Shown: piece after piece, positions 33,080 to 47,000 of the stretch
Position numbering within the stretch: the first letter of the stretch is position 1
Layout of the letters: each line of letters begins with the position of its first letter
Assembly: GCA_947179155.2 (NCBI GenBank)
Contig: OX359269.1
Coordinates: 52,471,524-52,535,523 of the forward strand
DNA length: 64,000 nt
Reading direction: 5' to 3'
From: Hedera helix
Lineage: Eukaryota; Streptophyta; Magnoliopsida; Apiales; Araliaceae
Translations under genes and position numbers: made by a program
Notes under the pieces: model-generated
Told to the model about the DNA's origin: nothing
Databases searched by the model: none
Seen by the model: only the letters and a program-made list of their open reading frames with translations

Positions 33080-36000
33080 ATGGGCGGTGAGCCAATGCTC
33101 AATCAAAAGAATTAGATTACTTTTTTTCTTAGGGTCTCCAAGTTCAGCAGTCAATTTCTTGGTAAAAATTCCCACTATTTTTATTTTTATTTTTAATAAT
33201 TATATGAATGCACAGGTAAAGAAGTAGCAGCTTATCCTAGTTCTAGTCTGTGGTTAGCTCCGAATCCAAGCAAGAGATGGGGCGAGTTGTTCTTCCTTCT
33301 TTACTCTCCCGTCTGGCTTACTCTTTGCCTCGGTATTGTCGTCCCCTACAAGCTCTACGAGGTTTCTATATACAATCTTTTTTCTTGTCTCTTTATATAT
33401 ACAATATTACAATGTCACTTTTGTTGATGTAATGAGCTAATTTTGAACTGAGCTCGGTGAAAAGTTGAAATCTTGATCAGAAAATTAGATTTTGGCTATT
33501 TCCAATAAGTACTAGTGTCATTATGGAGCTGAATAGATTCTATCTTCTTATTTTCTTTTTCTTTTTGTGCTTAGAAGGTAAAAATTTCTTCCCTATCCAT
33601 TTTGGATTACTTGAAATAAATGCTAACAGGGGAGTATTGCTGTTATGGGTTTTTCACGTTGATGTTGAGAGTTTATCGTAGTATAGTGCAATTATGTATA
33701 TATAAAGTGTATATATATAGTGAAAGACTGAAAGTGGCTAGCACAATATTAGTGCCATAAGCTGAATTACGGCGGGGAGGGGGTTGTGTGGCCTGACCCC
33801 TTACAAGAGAAACTGTAAGTAATACAAATTTGCTTCAAACAAAGCTGCAAGAAATAATTTCTTCGCTCTAAAAGAATACAATCCATGAATAAAATGCTAT
33901 TATAACTAAAAGAATTGATGGGTATTTTTGAAAGGATATATAATGAAGGACAAGGTCTAGAAGGGTTTGGGTGGGGTAGAAGAGTAGAATGAAGGGGAAA
34001 AGGGGAGAATAATATTACCGAAGGCCACAATGCACATAGCCAATCTCAAATCAATCAATATATTAAACTTTGAGATTCTAAAGTTGGGATACATCAGTTT
34101 GTATAGTATATAAAACCCTAATGCGAAGGTAAACCAATTTACTAAGGGAAAAACTCCTTATTATTATCTACTATAAATAAAGACGTAGACTACTACAAAC
34201 TCTAACTAAAAGATATAATTAAGTTATACAACTAAATTATCCGCAAATAATAATAAAAATTAATCCTTTTTTACGGGTAAATTTTCCCCCAAGTATGGGG
34301 TTTGTAATAATAATAATAATATTATTTAATCTCTTGCAATTTCCATTAGCTTTCTTGGTCTATTCCTCATCAATATATATATATATATATATACATATAT
34401 TGAGAACCTATACTATTACTAGTCAATTCACATCAATTTATCTTTTGATACATAATGCCAATAATTGTTTCTTTGCGACTGACCAGCAAACTCTTTCTCT
34501 TATGGACATGCAAATGCACGTCACACTTCTATGGATATTATTATGTTGTATATGTTGCTTAAATACTTGCCATAAAAATATATACATATACATATAAATT
34601 ATTGGTGTTTCTTACGCATCACTTTTTATTGACAGAGTTTTACAGAATTGGAGTACTTGCTGTTGGGACTAGTTTCAGTTCTTCCCGCTTTCGTTATACC
34701 AATATTTGTTGTTGGAAAGGTAAATTGTTGGATCCTCCCCCCCCCCCCCCCCCCTCCTCCCTCCCTCCCTCCCTCCCTCTGGCTTCATTTTAAAGATGTG
34801 AGTCCAAACTCCAAAGTTATTGGCTTAGGCTGCATCAGCTGTGAATTTGATTCTTAATTAGGTTTGATTCTTAATTAGGTTTGGGTCAATGACTGCTTGT
34901 GATAGACTAGTTAATATGTTATTCTGTTTGTTTGAAAGTAAAACGTTATTCGTTATAGTATAAGACTACCACTACTAATTATTTCCATTGTTTACCATTC
35001 CCTTAAAATTTGTATAATTTTTGCTGTAATACGTTGTGATGGGTACTTCCCCATTTGGAAATTATATTGCCTAGAAAGATAGATATTTGTGGTAACCTAT
35101 TCCCTTACTGTGCTTATGCTTTCTATCATACCTCATTTTTTTCAGGCGGATAGTAGCATCAGTTGGAAGGATCGTTACTGGGTGAAGGTAAGTATTCTTT
35201 TAAAAAAATGTTAATTGCTTGACGTTACGATTGTCGTGGTACCAACTGTTGCAATGTGAATGTTGGTCATGTTATTCAAGTATTTAGCTCCATGGACTAT
35301 AATGAATTTTGATTTGTGACCTATCAGTTCCAAATCGAGCAAAAAAAGTTGTAGGAAGCTTTGAAGCATGTACCTTACAAAATAGTAATAAAAAAAATAG
35401 AATTATACTGATGGATTGCCTGAGCAATGTATATTTTCAAACTGAAGTAGTTCAGAAGTCAATCTTCAGAATAGAAGTATGTTACTTTGCTAATGGGACT
35501 CATGTTCCTTATGCAGCTATGGCCTCATAAGTTCCTCATCCTTATGGGTTTCATACCTCACTTTAACTGTGGATCTACTTGAGCACTTCCTTCCCAAGGT
35601 CCCATGGAGGTCAACCCACTTTAGGTCCACTTAGATAATTCATTTTCTCTTATGTGGACAAGATTGATGACAATGCAAGGGCATTTATAGGGCCGTAGCT
35701 TTATTTCCTGGCTAGCCCATTAGGCTGTCAATCTTTCACAGGCTTAATCGTCATTTCATTTGGTTAACCAACATATTAGTCAACTAACTATATGGTGACT
35801 ATTGCTCTGGCCTATTGATTTGCCATGCATGACTCATATATGACACCAATTTTTCTTGACGTATTTAAGTGGCTTATTACCTATTGGTCGGATCATTGAT
35901 GTTGAAATTTGTTGTGAAAAGCTGCCTATTTATTTATTTATTTTTTGATTCAGATTATAAACTTTATTGTTGGTGCAGGCCAGTGTCTGGATAATTATCT

Positions 36001-38701
36001 TCAGTTATGTTGGAAATTACTTTTGGACCCATTATTTCTTCACTGTCTTGGGCGCTTCATATACGTTCCCATCGTGGAAGATGAATAATGTAAGCCGTGA
36101 TGCATAAATTTTTACTTCGGTTTTGTCGGTTGGATGACCTGATCATTATAATTCTTTTATTTCCTGGTTTCTCACTTAGTACATCTGTTACTTTTTGTAG
36201 GTACCACACACAACCTTCCTCTTGACACATGTGTGCTTCTTGTTCTACCATGTTACATCAAACTTAACACTACGTAGACTACAACATTCTGTAGCTGGCT
36301 TGCCACAGAAAATTCAGTGGGTCACAAAAGCTGCATGGATTTTATCTCTATCTTATTTCATAGCATACCTAGAGACACTAGCTATTTCAAATGTAAGTGA
36401 TAATGTGGTTGTTTCACTTCTTTTAGTATTTTTGCGGTTTGTTTTGTGCTTATAGAATAGGATCATAATTTAATAACATTATAAATGAAAAAAATACCTA
36501 CCTCAAGTAACAAAATATGGTTAATATTGTTCTTAACATATTGAAGTATGGTATCAAGGTCCTTGTTTCAATCCCCATCCTTGGGGCCAAATTACCCATC
36601 AAAAAAGGAAAATCAAGTATGGTGCTGAATAAATAGAAATATATTTCTTGTCTATACCAACTAGTCAACTACTCATACCATATGGTTTTCTAAACCCAAA
36701 CTCCCTGTCTCTCACTCCCAACTACAGAAAGAGAGAGAAAGAAATACAAAAGCCCGCACTAAATTAAGTATCTATATAGATAATCTTATCCGGTTTGTCA
36801 GTAATTTAGCTATGTTACCTGAAGATTGGTGTACATTATGAACTTCTTTTTCTTGTCTATCTGTTCTTAATTATAAAAATGTTGTGCTCTTATGTTGTTG
36901 TATTGTTATTTATTTATCTTTTTAGTTAAATATTGATCCTTTCCTCAAAGCAACAACCTGCTGTGCCTCTGAACTGGTTAAATCTTTGGGAAGCCTAAAT
37001 CACCAATATCCATTCTTGCCAAATTCTTTTAGCAACAAGTTATGCCTTAGCCCTACCATCTTGTTCAAACTCATTGGGCAAAGGCCTCTCCCTTTATCGT
37101 GCAAGATCATAGGTTCGACTCTACCCCTCAGTAGAAGCCAAAATTCAACAAACACTATAGATTGAAGGTAAGTTTCCCCTGGGTCCCTCATTCCTTCTCT
37201 TGTTCCCCACCTGACCCCTTCCTCAGGTTTCTTCTAGGCCCCTAGGATGAAATGTATCCCTAGAGTTGAATTGTAATAGTAAAGCTTCTCCAAAAAAATA
37301 AAAATAAATCTAAGGAAAGAATAATTATCAACACTGGAGCCTTCCCAATTGATTTGAAAATTTAAAATTCCTTAACCAACGTGGTCTTATGCCAGACTTG
37401 TATGTCTCTCTCCTCATGTTTATGCATGGGAAAACACATAGATGTTGCTAGGATTATATGTATGTTCATTCCTAATTCGTTTATATGCAATTTTTCCCCG
37501 GCCTTTGAAATTGCGCAGGATTTAGAAAAATAGTTTTAAATTCATTTTAGTATATTCATGAATAAAGTCTCTTACGCAGCTTTCTATTTAAACACGTGCA
37601 GTTCCCTTACTATGAATTTGTGGATCGGGCATCCATGTACAAAGTTGGATCCGTGTTTTATGCAATTTATTTTGTTGTAAGCTTCCCAATGTTTTTGAGG
37701 TAAGAAGTTGACCCAGTGGATCAATGTATTTTGCTTTTAACATGTGCATTTACCTTATAAGCTGGACTATCACAGTCTGAATTGCTATTATGCTGATAGA
37801 GCTAGTTATCATTGTAGTTCATATACTGGGTGGGATAATGGAATGTTCCTCATTTTTGAACATAGTGAGTGATGCCTGATCCTTGTGCTAATCCTTGAAA
37901 GATACTGGCATCTTGTGTTTGTTCATTTTTGTAGATGTTGTTTTTAAATGAAACAGCAGCCTATTGTTATACGGGAAATGATAATAATGCCAAATCAATT
38001 TTTGTTAATAATAACAACACAAGGTACAACTTTTGTGTTGTGGATGATCAAAAGTTGATGTAGAATTAACTATTTCCTTGTTAAATGGAGGATCGTTTAC
38101 CATTTACCCTATCCTTACATAGTTGAGAACCACCGCCTGCTCTGTACTGCTAAGATATTCAAGGGGTGTGGGGTTGGGGTGCTAGGATCTGGCTTAATTT
38201 AGTCATAGTAGTACTTGGGAAGTGATACTCAAACTTTGTTTTATTTATTTATTTGTTTGTTTTTGTAACAAGTTACTTGAACCTCTTAGAGAGCTTGAAC
38301 ACAAGGATAGAAAACTGCCTCCAGCAAACTTGACATCCACCATCTTCCCTTATTTTAAGCAGAAAAATGCAATGGTCGCTTAATTTCTCTCCTGAATCTC
38401 TCTTGAAGTTCCTCGCCTTCATGAACATCGCATTCAGAAAATTATGTTCTCATAATATCATGCTATAGCAATTATTTTTTCGAACTCTATTGATGGATTC
38501 ATGCTTCTTTGTAGGATTGATGAGAAGCCTGGTAATCCGTGGGACTTGCCAAGAGTGGCCATTGACGCTTTGGGGGCTGCAATGCTTGTCACAATAATAC
38601 TTGACTTGTGGCGCCTTTTTTTGGGTCCGATTGTTCCCATTCCAGATACAAACCAGTGCCTACAACCGGGGCTGCCATGGTTTCCTGGACATGCCAAATA
38701 A
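33080..38701 (+). CDS. CPI1: Cycloeucalenol cycloisomerase, 8 exons
   Basis: Opens the cyclopropane ring of cycloeucalenol to give obtusifoliol, a plant step between cycloartenol and membrane sterols, in the ER membrane (EC 5.5.1.9). Exons: 33080-33086, 33216-33361, 34636-34719, 35146-35187, 35979-36089, 36201-36392, 37602-37699 and 38515-38701; total 867 nt, 288 aa, phases consistent. Conserved landmarks: SSSLWLAPNPSKRWGELFFL, WKDRYWVKASVWI, SYVGNYFWTHYFF, GASYTFPSWKMNNVPHTTF, FIAYLETLAISNFPYYEFVD and MLVTIILDLWRLFLGPIVP. Several hydrophobic segments indicate a polytopic membrane protein. The first exon is only ATGGGCG; it is preferred because exon 2 has no early Met and the junction restores Gly-Lys-Glu in phase. 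The gene looks intact. Introns carry a SINE-like insert and low-complexity tracts. Confidence 0.95.
34735..34779 (+). repeat. Poly-C and (CCCT)n tract in CPI1 intron 3
   Basis: About 18 consecutive C followed by CTCC/CCCT units, starting about 16 bases after the donor of exon 3. Confidence 0.9.
36553..36614 (+). mobile_element. 5'-truncated SINE in CPI1 intron 6
   Basis: Flanked by AAGTATGGT at 36544-36552 and 36615-36623. The body has a B-box-like TTGTTTCAATCCCC, the tail motif GGCCAAATTACCCATC and an A-rich 3' end. The same tail occurs at 50161-50204, so both belong to one family. Confidence 0.7.
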
Positions 38702-40422
38702 ATTCGAATCTAATTGTATGGAGCGACTCAAGAAGGATTCCCTGTTACAGTAAAAATAGAAGTCGGGTTCTCCTGCTGTTGTAATTTTAAATTGTAGCTA
38801 ATCCTGACGTGGTAGTAATAAATACAGGACATCCCAGTGAAACGAACCCAAGGTTGAAAAGCAGTTGATAATTCATATGAACTAATTTTAATTGGTGCAA
38901 CATGTACCGGCACAGGAAGAAGAACACAGAAAAAGTCATTTGGGGTATTTAAAATAAACATTTTTGTCCTCGTCAAGTGTATATAAATAAATTGTGTGTT
39001 GGGATAATCTCCTATTTTTATTAAATATAGAAATGCTTATCATTGTTCTTCTTTTTCTCTACCTGTCCCGTTTTTTCGTTAATCGACTAGAAGAAGGAAG
39101 GACATGGTTTAATTATCTCCAAATGAGAGCAAGAAGATTTTGATCCAAACCATAATCGAGCTCGAAAACTGAAATGGGGATTTTATTTATTTATACTGAC
39201 GTGCTTATTCCAAATTAAGTTGCCTACTAAAAAAGTATGCGGTGCAAGCTTTTGATGGAAAGAGCAGAGCTCTTGTAGTTACTGTTGATTTGGTTGAGCC
39301 CTTGGACCTTTGCTCACCACACTATCTTTCCCCCACTCCTAATGCGAAGATAATACATTACTTGAGAGGATGTGAAGGGAAATGGAAAATTAAGACAACT
39401 TTTTCAAAAATTAAAAATAAAATATACAACTTACCACTCGCTTCTGTTTTCTCTGAAATAAAATTTATTAACATTCTACCATTGATTTTTAAAATGAGAG
39501 GGAAAAAAAACATAAACGCCGAAAGTTTAAATTTTTTATTTCTTTGTTATTGAATATTTTAATAAATATGGGACTCCTGCGGGTAATGAAAAACTTATAA
39601 AAATAAGCTCATTTATTTGAAATCACCAACCACGCCCCCTATCATTCTCCGATCATAAAGTCCCGCTCTTTCTAATAAAGGGAGAGGGGGAGGGAGGCAG
39701 TGTTATTTTGAAGTGACGAAAGCTTATATTAACAGTAAACTAAGAAAGGGTATTCCGAGCAATTGCAATAATTGCCTAAGACAGAAGAACAACGGATTGA
39801 ATAGGACAACCAGAAAGGGGAAAAAAAAGATTAAAAAGTTTAACCACTTTTGTTGCTAAAAAATGGATGAATTTAGATTTTAAAAATAAATAATATAAAA
39901 ATCATCTTTTATAATATATATTATATCATGTGGATTATAAACACAATAAAACTAATATAAGAGTGACTTATAATTTAAATGTGAAACTTAAATTTACTTT
40001 TCCTTTTTTCTTCATGAACTAAGCAGCAACATGGGAAAAAAAATAAACATACAATTTTTCTTCCTTTTATTTTTCACTATAAATTAAGTTTTCATTATTT
40101 TTTCCCGTCTCAGACCCTCACAGTGTAACGGTAGTTTTCTACACACGTGAGGTACAAGAACAGGCCATCTACAGCACGTGCGAGTCATCTTCCATCTTGT
40201 GCCGAAGCCCAAACGATAAGAAAGATGCTTTACAGTCCCTCTTCTAAACCCCCTGCTACTCTCTGGCCCCCTCTTCTTAAACCCTGAAAATATATTCATT
40301 CAGATTACTAGGGTTTCATTCAATGGTTCCAAATTTATCAACGCTCTTCTCCATATGAAAGCTTAGACTTTTCAATTTCAATTTAGATTATCGCGAAAAC
40401 ATAGAATACCCATATAAGAAAA
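38702..40422. other. Intergenic between CPI1 and RNase J
   Basis: Begins with the CPI1 3' UTR and ends with the RNase J 5' region. No gene recognised. The plus frame at 39242-39553 begins with a Tyr/Leu-rich stretch of no known domain. The region near 40110-40170 has two CACGTG/CACGTGAG-like sites that could be G-box elements for RNase J, by inference only. Confidence 0.4.
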
Positions 40423-43400
40423 ATGGCTGCTTTCAGTGCCATGTCACTTTATCCATACAAGCTATGGCACAGACCCAACTGTAGCAAGCGTCCAATTTCC
40501 TGTTCTCTTGCCTCTACTTCTGTAACAGGTTTGCACTTATTTGATGGAGGACTTTAAACCCTTCTGTTTGGTTGCTGAGGAACTCAAAGAAATTGACATA
40601 AAGTTGCAATTTTGAATTTTATGTTATTATAGCTCTATTATTGGATTTGAATAATTAGCAATATAATATGTATGAGCTTTATGGTTCTTTTTGGATTACA
40701 CAAGTGACTATAAGTGTAGTGTTTTCTGGGGCAGCTGGTAAGAAATCTTAGACCAGTAACTATGGTTTCATTTATTTGTTTAGAAGTATGGATTCACAGA
40801 ACGAGATAAAGCACAAAAAAAGTACAGAGAAATTTGTTTATATCCTGATTTGTTTATCTTATTCTGTTAAAGATAGTGCTGGCCTGAAATAAATGTCACT
40901 GATGTTTAGACGAAGGCTTTTTAATAGATAGAAGTATTTCCAAATGGTAGGAGTGCCAAAGCTAAATGAGATTTTGTGGAAGCTGGCATAAAAGTAAGAT
41001 TGAAGTTTCTGAACCCCTTTCCATGAAATGTTCTGTCACGTGCCAACACTATTTTGACATTTTCACACTTGAAGAAAAAGATCAAAAAATTTACTTGCAT
41101 GGAGTCGCCATTATATAAATGTATCCTACTTTGAAAGAAAATTGTTATCACAATTTGACTAAAAGTTATCACCAAGTTTATCAAGGCTTCTTTTTTTTTG
41201 TTTTTTCACCAATGCTTATCCTCGTGTTTATTTTCATTTACAAAAATTTACTTTGTCTATTCTTTTCAATTATTGTTTTGCTACTTTTCAAGATAAGATG
41301 GTTGTATAAGTTGTATGAATAAAATACTAAGATTATTGTATATGTTGATTTTATTATAGGTACAAATGGACCTAAAACACCCCGTAAAAGATCAGGACGT
41401 AGGGAAGGGGCTGGAAAAAGTATGGAAGATTCTGTTCAACGTAAAATGGAACAGTTCTATGAAGGATCTGATGGCCCACCTCTACGTGTTCTCCCAATTG
41501 GTGGCTTAGGAGAAATTGGGATGAATTGCATGCTTGTTGGGAATTTCGATCGTTATATTATGATCGATGCTGGCATTATGTTTCCGGAGTAAGTCTTAAT
41601 AAGCGGCTCTGTTATTCAATATCTGAAGCATGCATATCTTGATATTTGTCCTGCTTAGTGCTTTCTATTCTGCTATATGAAATGCATTGGACTAGTTTGG
41701 CAATTCTGAGGTGTACTGAAGGAACAAAAATATACTCATAGATCATCATGAGTTTAGGTTCAAAATTTGTAAATCATATATGAAAACCCTTGTCTATGCA
41801 ATTATAATGTGAAAATTGACCTCTCTCACAGAAATAACATTATTTTTATTTAATGTTTTTTCTTAATCTTTTTTCACTTGGTATTTTAATGCATTTTCAG
41901 TACATAATAGATGTTATGATGTTGTTTCAGAGTTAAGTGTTGTTTATATTCATCATCTTATTCCCTCTTTTTTTTTTTTGCATTTCAGCTATGACGAGCT
42001 TGGTGTTCAGAAGATCATACCTGATACCGCATTTATCAAGAAATGGAGCCACAAAATTGAAGCAGTTATCATAACACATGGACACGAAGATCACATTGGT
42101 GCGTTACCTTGGGTAAAGTTTCTATTGTGCTTCCTAAATATATTTTATTATTTACAGCAGTGGACCAATTACATATGCATGCAGTGATCCCAATTGTGAA
42201 ATATTTGTATTTCTTTTTATTTATTCGTTTTCACTAAAAAATAATGATAGTTGTTTAAATGTCTTGTACATGATGAGTATTGCTAAGATAGATGCTAAGC
42301 ATTGCTTTCGATATAAGGTATCGGCTGTACTAACCTTTTATTCTTGCATTCCAGGAGTACTTTGGAATTTGGGGATAAGGGGAAAACAATCCCTTTTCTG
42401 TAGTTGTTTGAGGTTGTGAGACTATAAAATTGATACGTAGTTTAGATGTATCTGCGTGCATTTAGTTCTTTATTATGTATGTCAACCTTAAGTATTGAGG
42501 TTGAGGGAGGGATGGGGTATAATGGCTAATAGAAGGTCCGGAAGGTTTCAAAGTATGTGATTGTTCATGTTAGTGTGTTTGTATTGAAGTTTGTTAAAAA
42601 ATATTTATTTTTGATCTCTCATTTTAATAGGAAGTTCTTTTCCTTTGTGAAAGTCCAATAATAATCTAGAAGGGGGTGGGGGTGGGGGTGGGGGTGGGGG
42701 GGGGGGGGTGAATATATTGTTACTATTTAAAAAATTATCTTAGGCCTTTTTGAATTTTTAATTAATTAATTTGCAGTGTAATAAATTAATATGCAATACA
42801 GTAAAAATTCAATCACACAATACACAGAGATTTAGATGATTCACAACATACAACTCGGGTATGTTGCTACGTCCAGTCTCAAGCTCCTCTCCAGGACTTG
42901 AGATCCTATTACTATCAGTAATAAACTCTCCTTTAATAGATGGATAAGCCATTACAAAGTTTTATAGATCAACTTTCAACTATACATACAACTACTTATC
43001 TTGGACAGTAGCTCCCCGCTCATTCCTTAAACATAGTTGTACCTGTTTTTTGAGTCTAGCTCTACTTTACAATCTGGTCTTGAAACAAGAAGTCGATTCC
43101 TCACCTCATAAGTACACTAGAGACCCAACTACCCTTTGACCTCTCTACGACTCTGGTCTTGGTTAAATAATCACTCTATTTTTCTCACAAATTTAAAGAC
43201 AACTAACTCATTTAACCTTTTGTTTTACAATCTAGTCTTGAAACAAGAAGTATGTTTCTCACCTCACAAGTACACTAGAGAGTAGAGACCTAACTTATCC
43301 GCTGACCTCTTTAAGACTCTGGTATTAATTAAAGGATCACTATCTTTTTCTCACAGAAATATAAAACCAATAAACCAACATTTTTCAATAAAATGTGTTT

Positions 43401-44031
43401 TTGAAAGATGCTTGTTACATTGGTAGATATATATTTTCAGTGCAGATATAAAAGTTTATAGTGATATGCTTTTGGGTAAGCAGATATAAATTTAAGTCTG
43501 AAAATAAAAGTTTAAATAACTTTTATAGTGAGTAATATGCTTCTGTATAAGTAGATATATCAATTATATTCGTGATATAAAAGTTTAAATAACTTTTATA
43601 TTATGCAACAAGTATTTATGAATAAATGAATTTAGGTTCAAATACTTGTAATGACATATATCAAGTATAATAAATGAAACAGTTAAATAATACTTGATAA
43701 TACAAATAAATTTGTTTAACTCAAATCTATATATATTAATATATTTACTCTATGATGTAATCACTTTAAATAAGACCACTTAGGTTTTTAAAAATCCGAT
43801 GAGTAATTCTCTCGTTTAAGAGGAATATTAACACCTGTAGGTAACTAAGTACTAACCAAATTTAAAATTTCGTAACTATAATTTATATAAAAATTAATTT
43901 ATATAAACACACTATATCAATAAAAGGCCACTTAGGTTTTTAAAAACCCGATGAGTAATTCTTTCGTTTAAGAGTAATATTAACACATGTAGGTAACTAA
44001 TTACTGGCTTTTTGTCTGATATAAATAGAAG

Positions 44032-44099
<68 letters not shown>

Positions 44100-47000
44100 A
44101 AGTATGAGATAATTCAAATAATGTAAATTAATAAGTTATCTCAAATACTTTGACCAATTTTTTTCTTCAAAAGAAGATAATAACTTTAAGTGAATGAGAA
44201 TTTTGAAAGCTATTAGAGAGTGTATGTAGGCAAGGAGAGTAAGTTTTCTTTCTTTATAAATTGGCAATTGAAAATGAATGAGAAAGCATCCTATTTATAG
44301 GAGTTTGAAGCTTTGGGCAAAAAAGTCTTCTTGGTAGCTTATTTGAAATCAATGGATAGGCCATGGTTGCTTCAAAATTGACAGCAAGGATTTGTTCTTT
44401 AAAAAATCACACGGATTGGCCAAGGAGAAAAGAAGCGCCCGGGTTGCCCAACCAACACAATCAATTTAGCACATTAACTCAGGCGGACCAATTAGGTGAT
44501 GAGAGAGAATTTAATTTGTCAACTTTAGTCATGCACGCCTACGGATGAAAGAAGGAATTAAATTCCCAAGACTTGCATGCACACACATTTAGTTTAGGGA
44601 ATTAAATTCTCAAGACTTGCATGCACACACATTTAGTTTAGGTAGACCAATTTGTTTAGGAGAGAGAAATCATTTTAGCAACTTTCAGCACTTTTAATTT
44701 TGGTGGACCAATTTGATGAATAGAGAGAAAGTTGTGAACTTTTTGCAAAACAAAGGTAGCATCCTCGGGTAAGGCTTTTTTTTAGCCTCTGACATTTTGA
44801 AGCATAAAGCACATGTTAGAGTACATGTATGCATTAATGACCATGTGGGATAAATAATTTTGCTAGTATTTTCGGATGGAGTAATAAATCCAAGCAATCC
44901 CAAATTTTCGGATAAAGAACCATTCACAAAAACTTTGGTCTTCTGTTTTTCCAATTAACTTTTGATTTATTAAAATAATTTTAACATATACTATTTTGGA
45001 AAATCATTTAAAAATAATTGGAAATTCTTTGCCTTAGAAAATGTTAATTTATAAACAAATATCTTTAACACTTGATATTAAATTATCAAGGTTAAGAAAT
45101 TATTAATTCAATAAGTTTGAAAAGATTTTTGGTCAAAGTAAATAAGATAATTAAAATAAGCATAATATTAACCTATAGAGATGATTCTAATTTTAATTAA
45201 CCTATTTACTTAATTTGTTATCATCAAAATAAATAAACTAAAAGTTGGAAACCCATCACTTTGGTTATTATTATTTTTTATAAAAAATTATTTTATAAAA
45301 ATGGTGATTAGTTCCAAAGTCATTCATTTCAAAGAATCTGCTGCTCACAGATGAAATTGTTAATTTTTGTAACTGTTGTCTGTCTCTATCTTCTCCTAAA
45401 ATCATATGCTAGGCTTTTGAGATTACATTTTAAGCCCTCACTAGCTATTGAGGATTTTAAAAATGCTTGATTTGCAGCCTGTTGGGCTTTCACTTATGTT
45501 TTTCTTGCCATAAATGTATCTTCATTTTTTCATCTTATATGTATGTCTATAAATGTTCTTCACATTGGTTTCCCTACACAGGTTATTCCAGCTTTGGATT
45601 CACGCACACCAATATTTGCATCATCCTTTACAATGGAGGTTTGTTACAAGTTTAACTACTATGATTATGTTTCATTGTTTGTGAATGTGCTATGCTTTAG
45701 GACTAGCCCTTGATAACAGATTAAACTATTATTTGAGCATCCTCACTCCTCAGAAATGTAGAATTTTTATTACATGTTCGATAATGATCCTCTTGTGTGC
45801 TAAAATCAAGGTTATTCATATATATAGGTGGAGCATAACTTTTATATGCGAATAAATCTAAATTGTCTTTATTTAATTATTTATTATTATTATCGTTATG
45901 ATCAATGCCCAGTTATTAGCAATATAGGCTAATTTCTTCCCCTGCCCTTTGCTCCAAATTCCAATGACACATTTCCATTGTCACCTGTTATGTGGTTACT
46001 ACTTCATAGTAGTCTTATGGTGGAAATAAGCCACCATAGCCTTTCGTGGTTATTCTTCACAATTTATTTGGCAAAACTAAGGTTACCCTATTGTAGTCGG
46101 CACATTTTATGCAATAGCTCACTGAACTTTTAAAAACTGTTTTTACCCGGTTAAACTATTTAAATTTGTGAAATTGTATCATTCTATCACATTAATTAGA
46201 CAGGCGTCGTCTTTTTCCTACTTGGCAGCACAAAAATAATACAGAAATCAAAACACTAATTACATGGAAAAAATATAAAAATAAATTAATGAAAATGACA
46301 AAACGTCCAACTCATTTTATAATTTTTTTCTCTATCTTATTTTACCTTATATCTGTTCTCCTTCTTTGGTTGTTGGGTAATGAATTTTTAAGCTAAAATT
46401 TTCGAATGAGTCTTATGGAATACAGTGAATTACTAATTACTATTTGATGTAGGACAAGGATAAGGATTTTTTTTTGGGGGGGGGGGGGAGAAATAAAAGG
46501 AATTCAAAGAAGATAATTAGACTAAAAGTCACAAAGTACAAGGCTTAATTCAATAATATTAATGATTCAATAATTCCTAATGATAGATGACAAGTGTTTA
46601 TATAGAAATAGGAAAAATCCTAATACTTGAAGGTCAAGTAAAATATTTAGTAACCTAATTAAATAAAGAAATAAAATCTTAGTAATTATCTACTACCTTA
46701 AATAATTAATATTCAAGAGTATTCTATTAATATAATTAAATATATATCTTAATCTTATCTACTAAATAAACTAATTTCATTGAAATCATTCATAAATAAT
46801 AATGTATATTAATAATCCAATAGTATTAAGTTTCTTTTGCTTTCATCCGCATCACTATTCAACGAATCGTTTCTATATTTGGATGTTTATATTGCTTCCT
46901 ATGTGTTTGACATTTGAAGTAGTCTATTGTTAGAATATTCTATGGCTCCCAAATTCATTGCTTCTACTAAAGCTTCATGGGTTCCATGAAAAGAGGAAAA

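Larger units (their letters stand above)
42660..44990. repeat. Transposon-derived and duplicated sequence in RNJ intron 3
   Basis: Contains a G-rich tract, a stretch (ACAACTCGGGTATGTTGCTA, then CGTCCAGTCTCAAGCTCCTC) that recalls retrotransposon LTRs, and three sets of direct repeats. These are a roughly 165-bp pair at about 43068 and 43230 (TACAATCTRGTCTTGAAACA), a 140-bp pair at about 43786 and 43928 (CACTTAGGTTTTTAAAAAYC), and a 45-bp pair near 44556 and 44600 (ACTTGCATGCACACACATTT). No coding remains. The element class is not resolved. Confidence 0.5.

Noticed and set aside
34295..34857. Short plus-strand frames around CPI1 exon 3
   Set aside because: Two of them run across the true exon in or out of frame and end in the poly-C intron tract; the exon is assigned to CPI1 instead.
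37100..37150. Possible tRNA or SINE B box (GGTTCGACTC)
   Set aside because: No A box, cloverleaf, tail or target duplication could be found around it.
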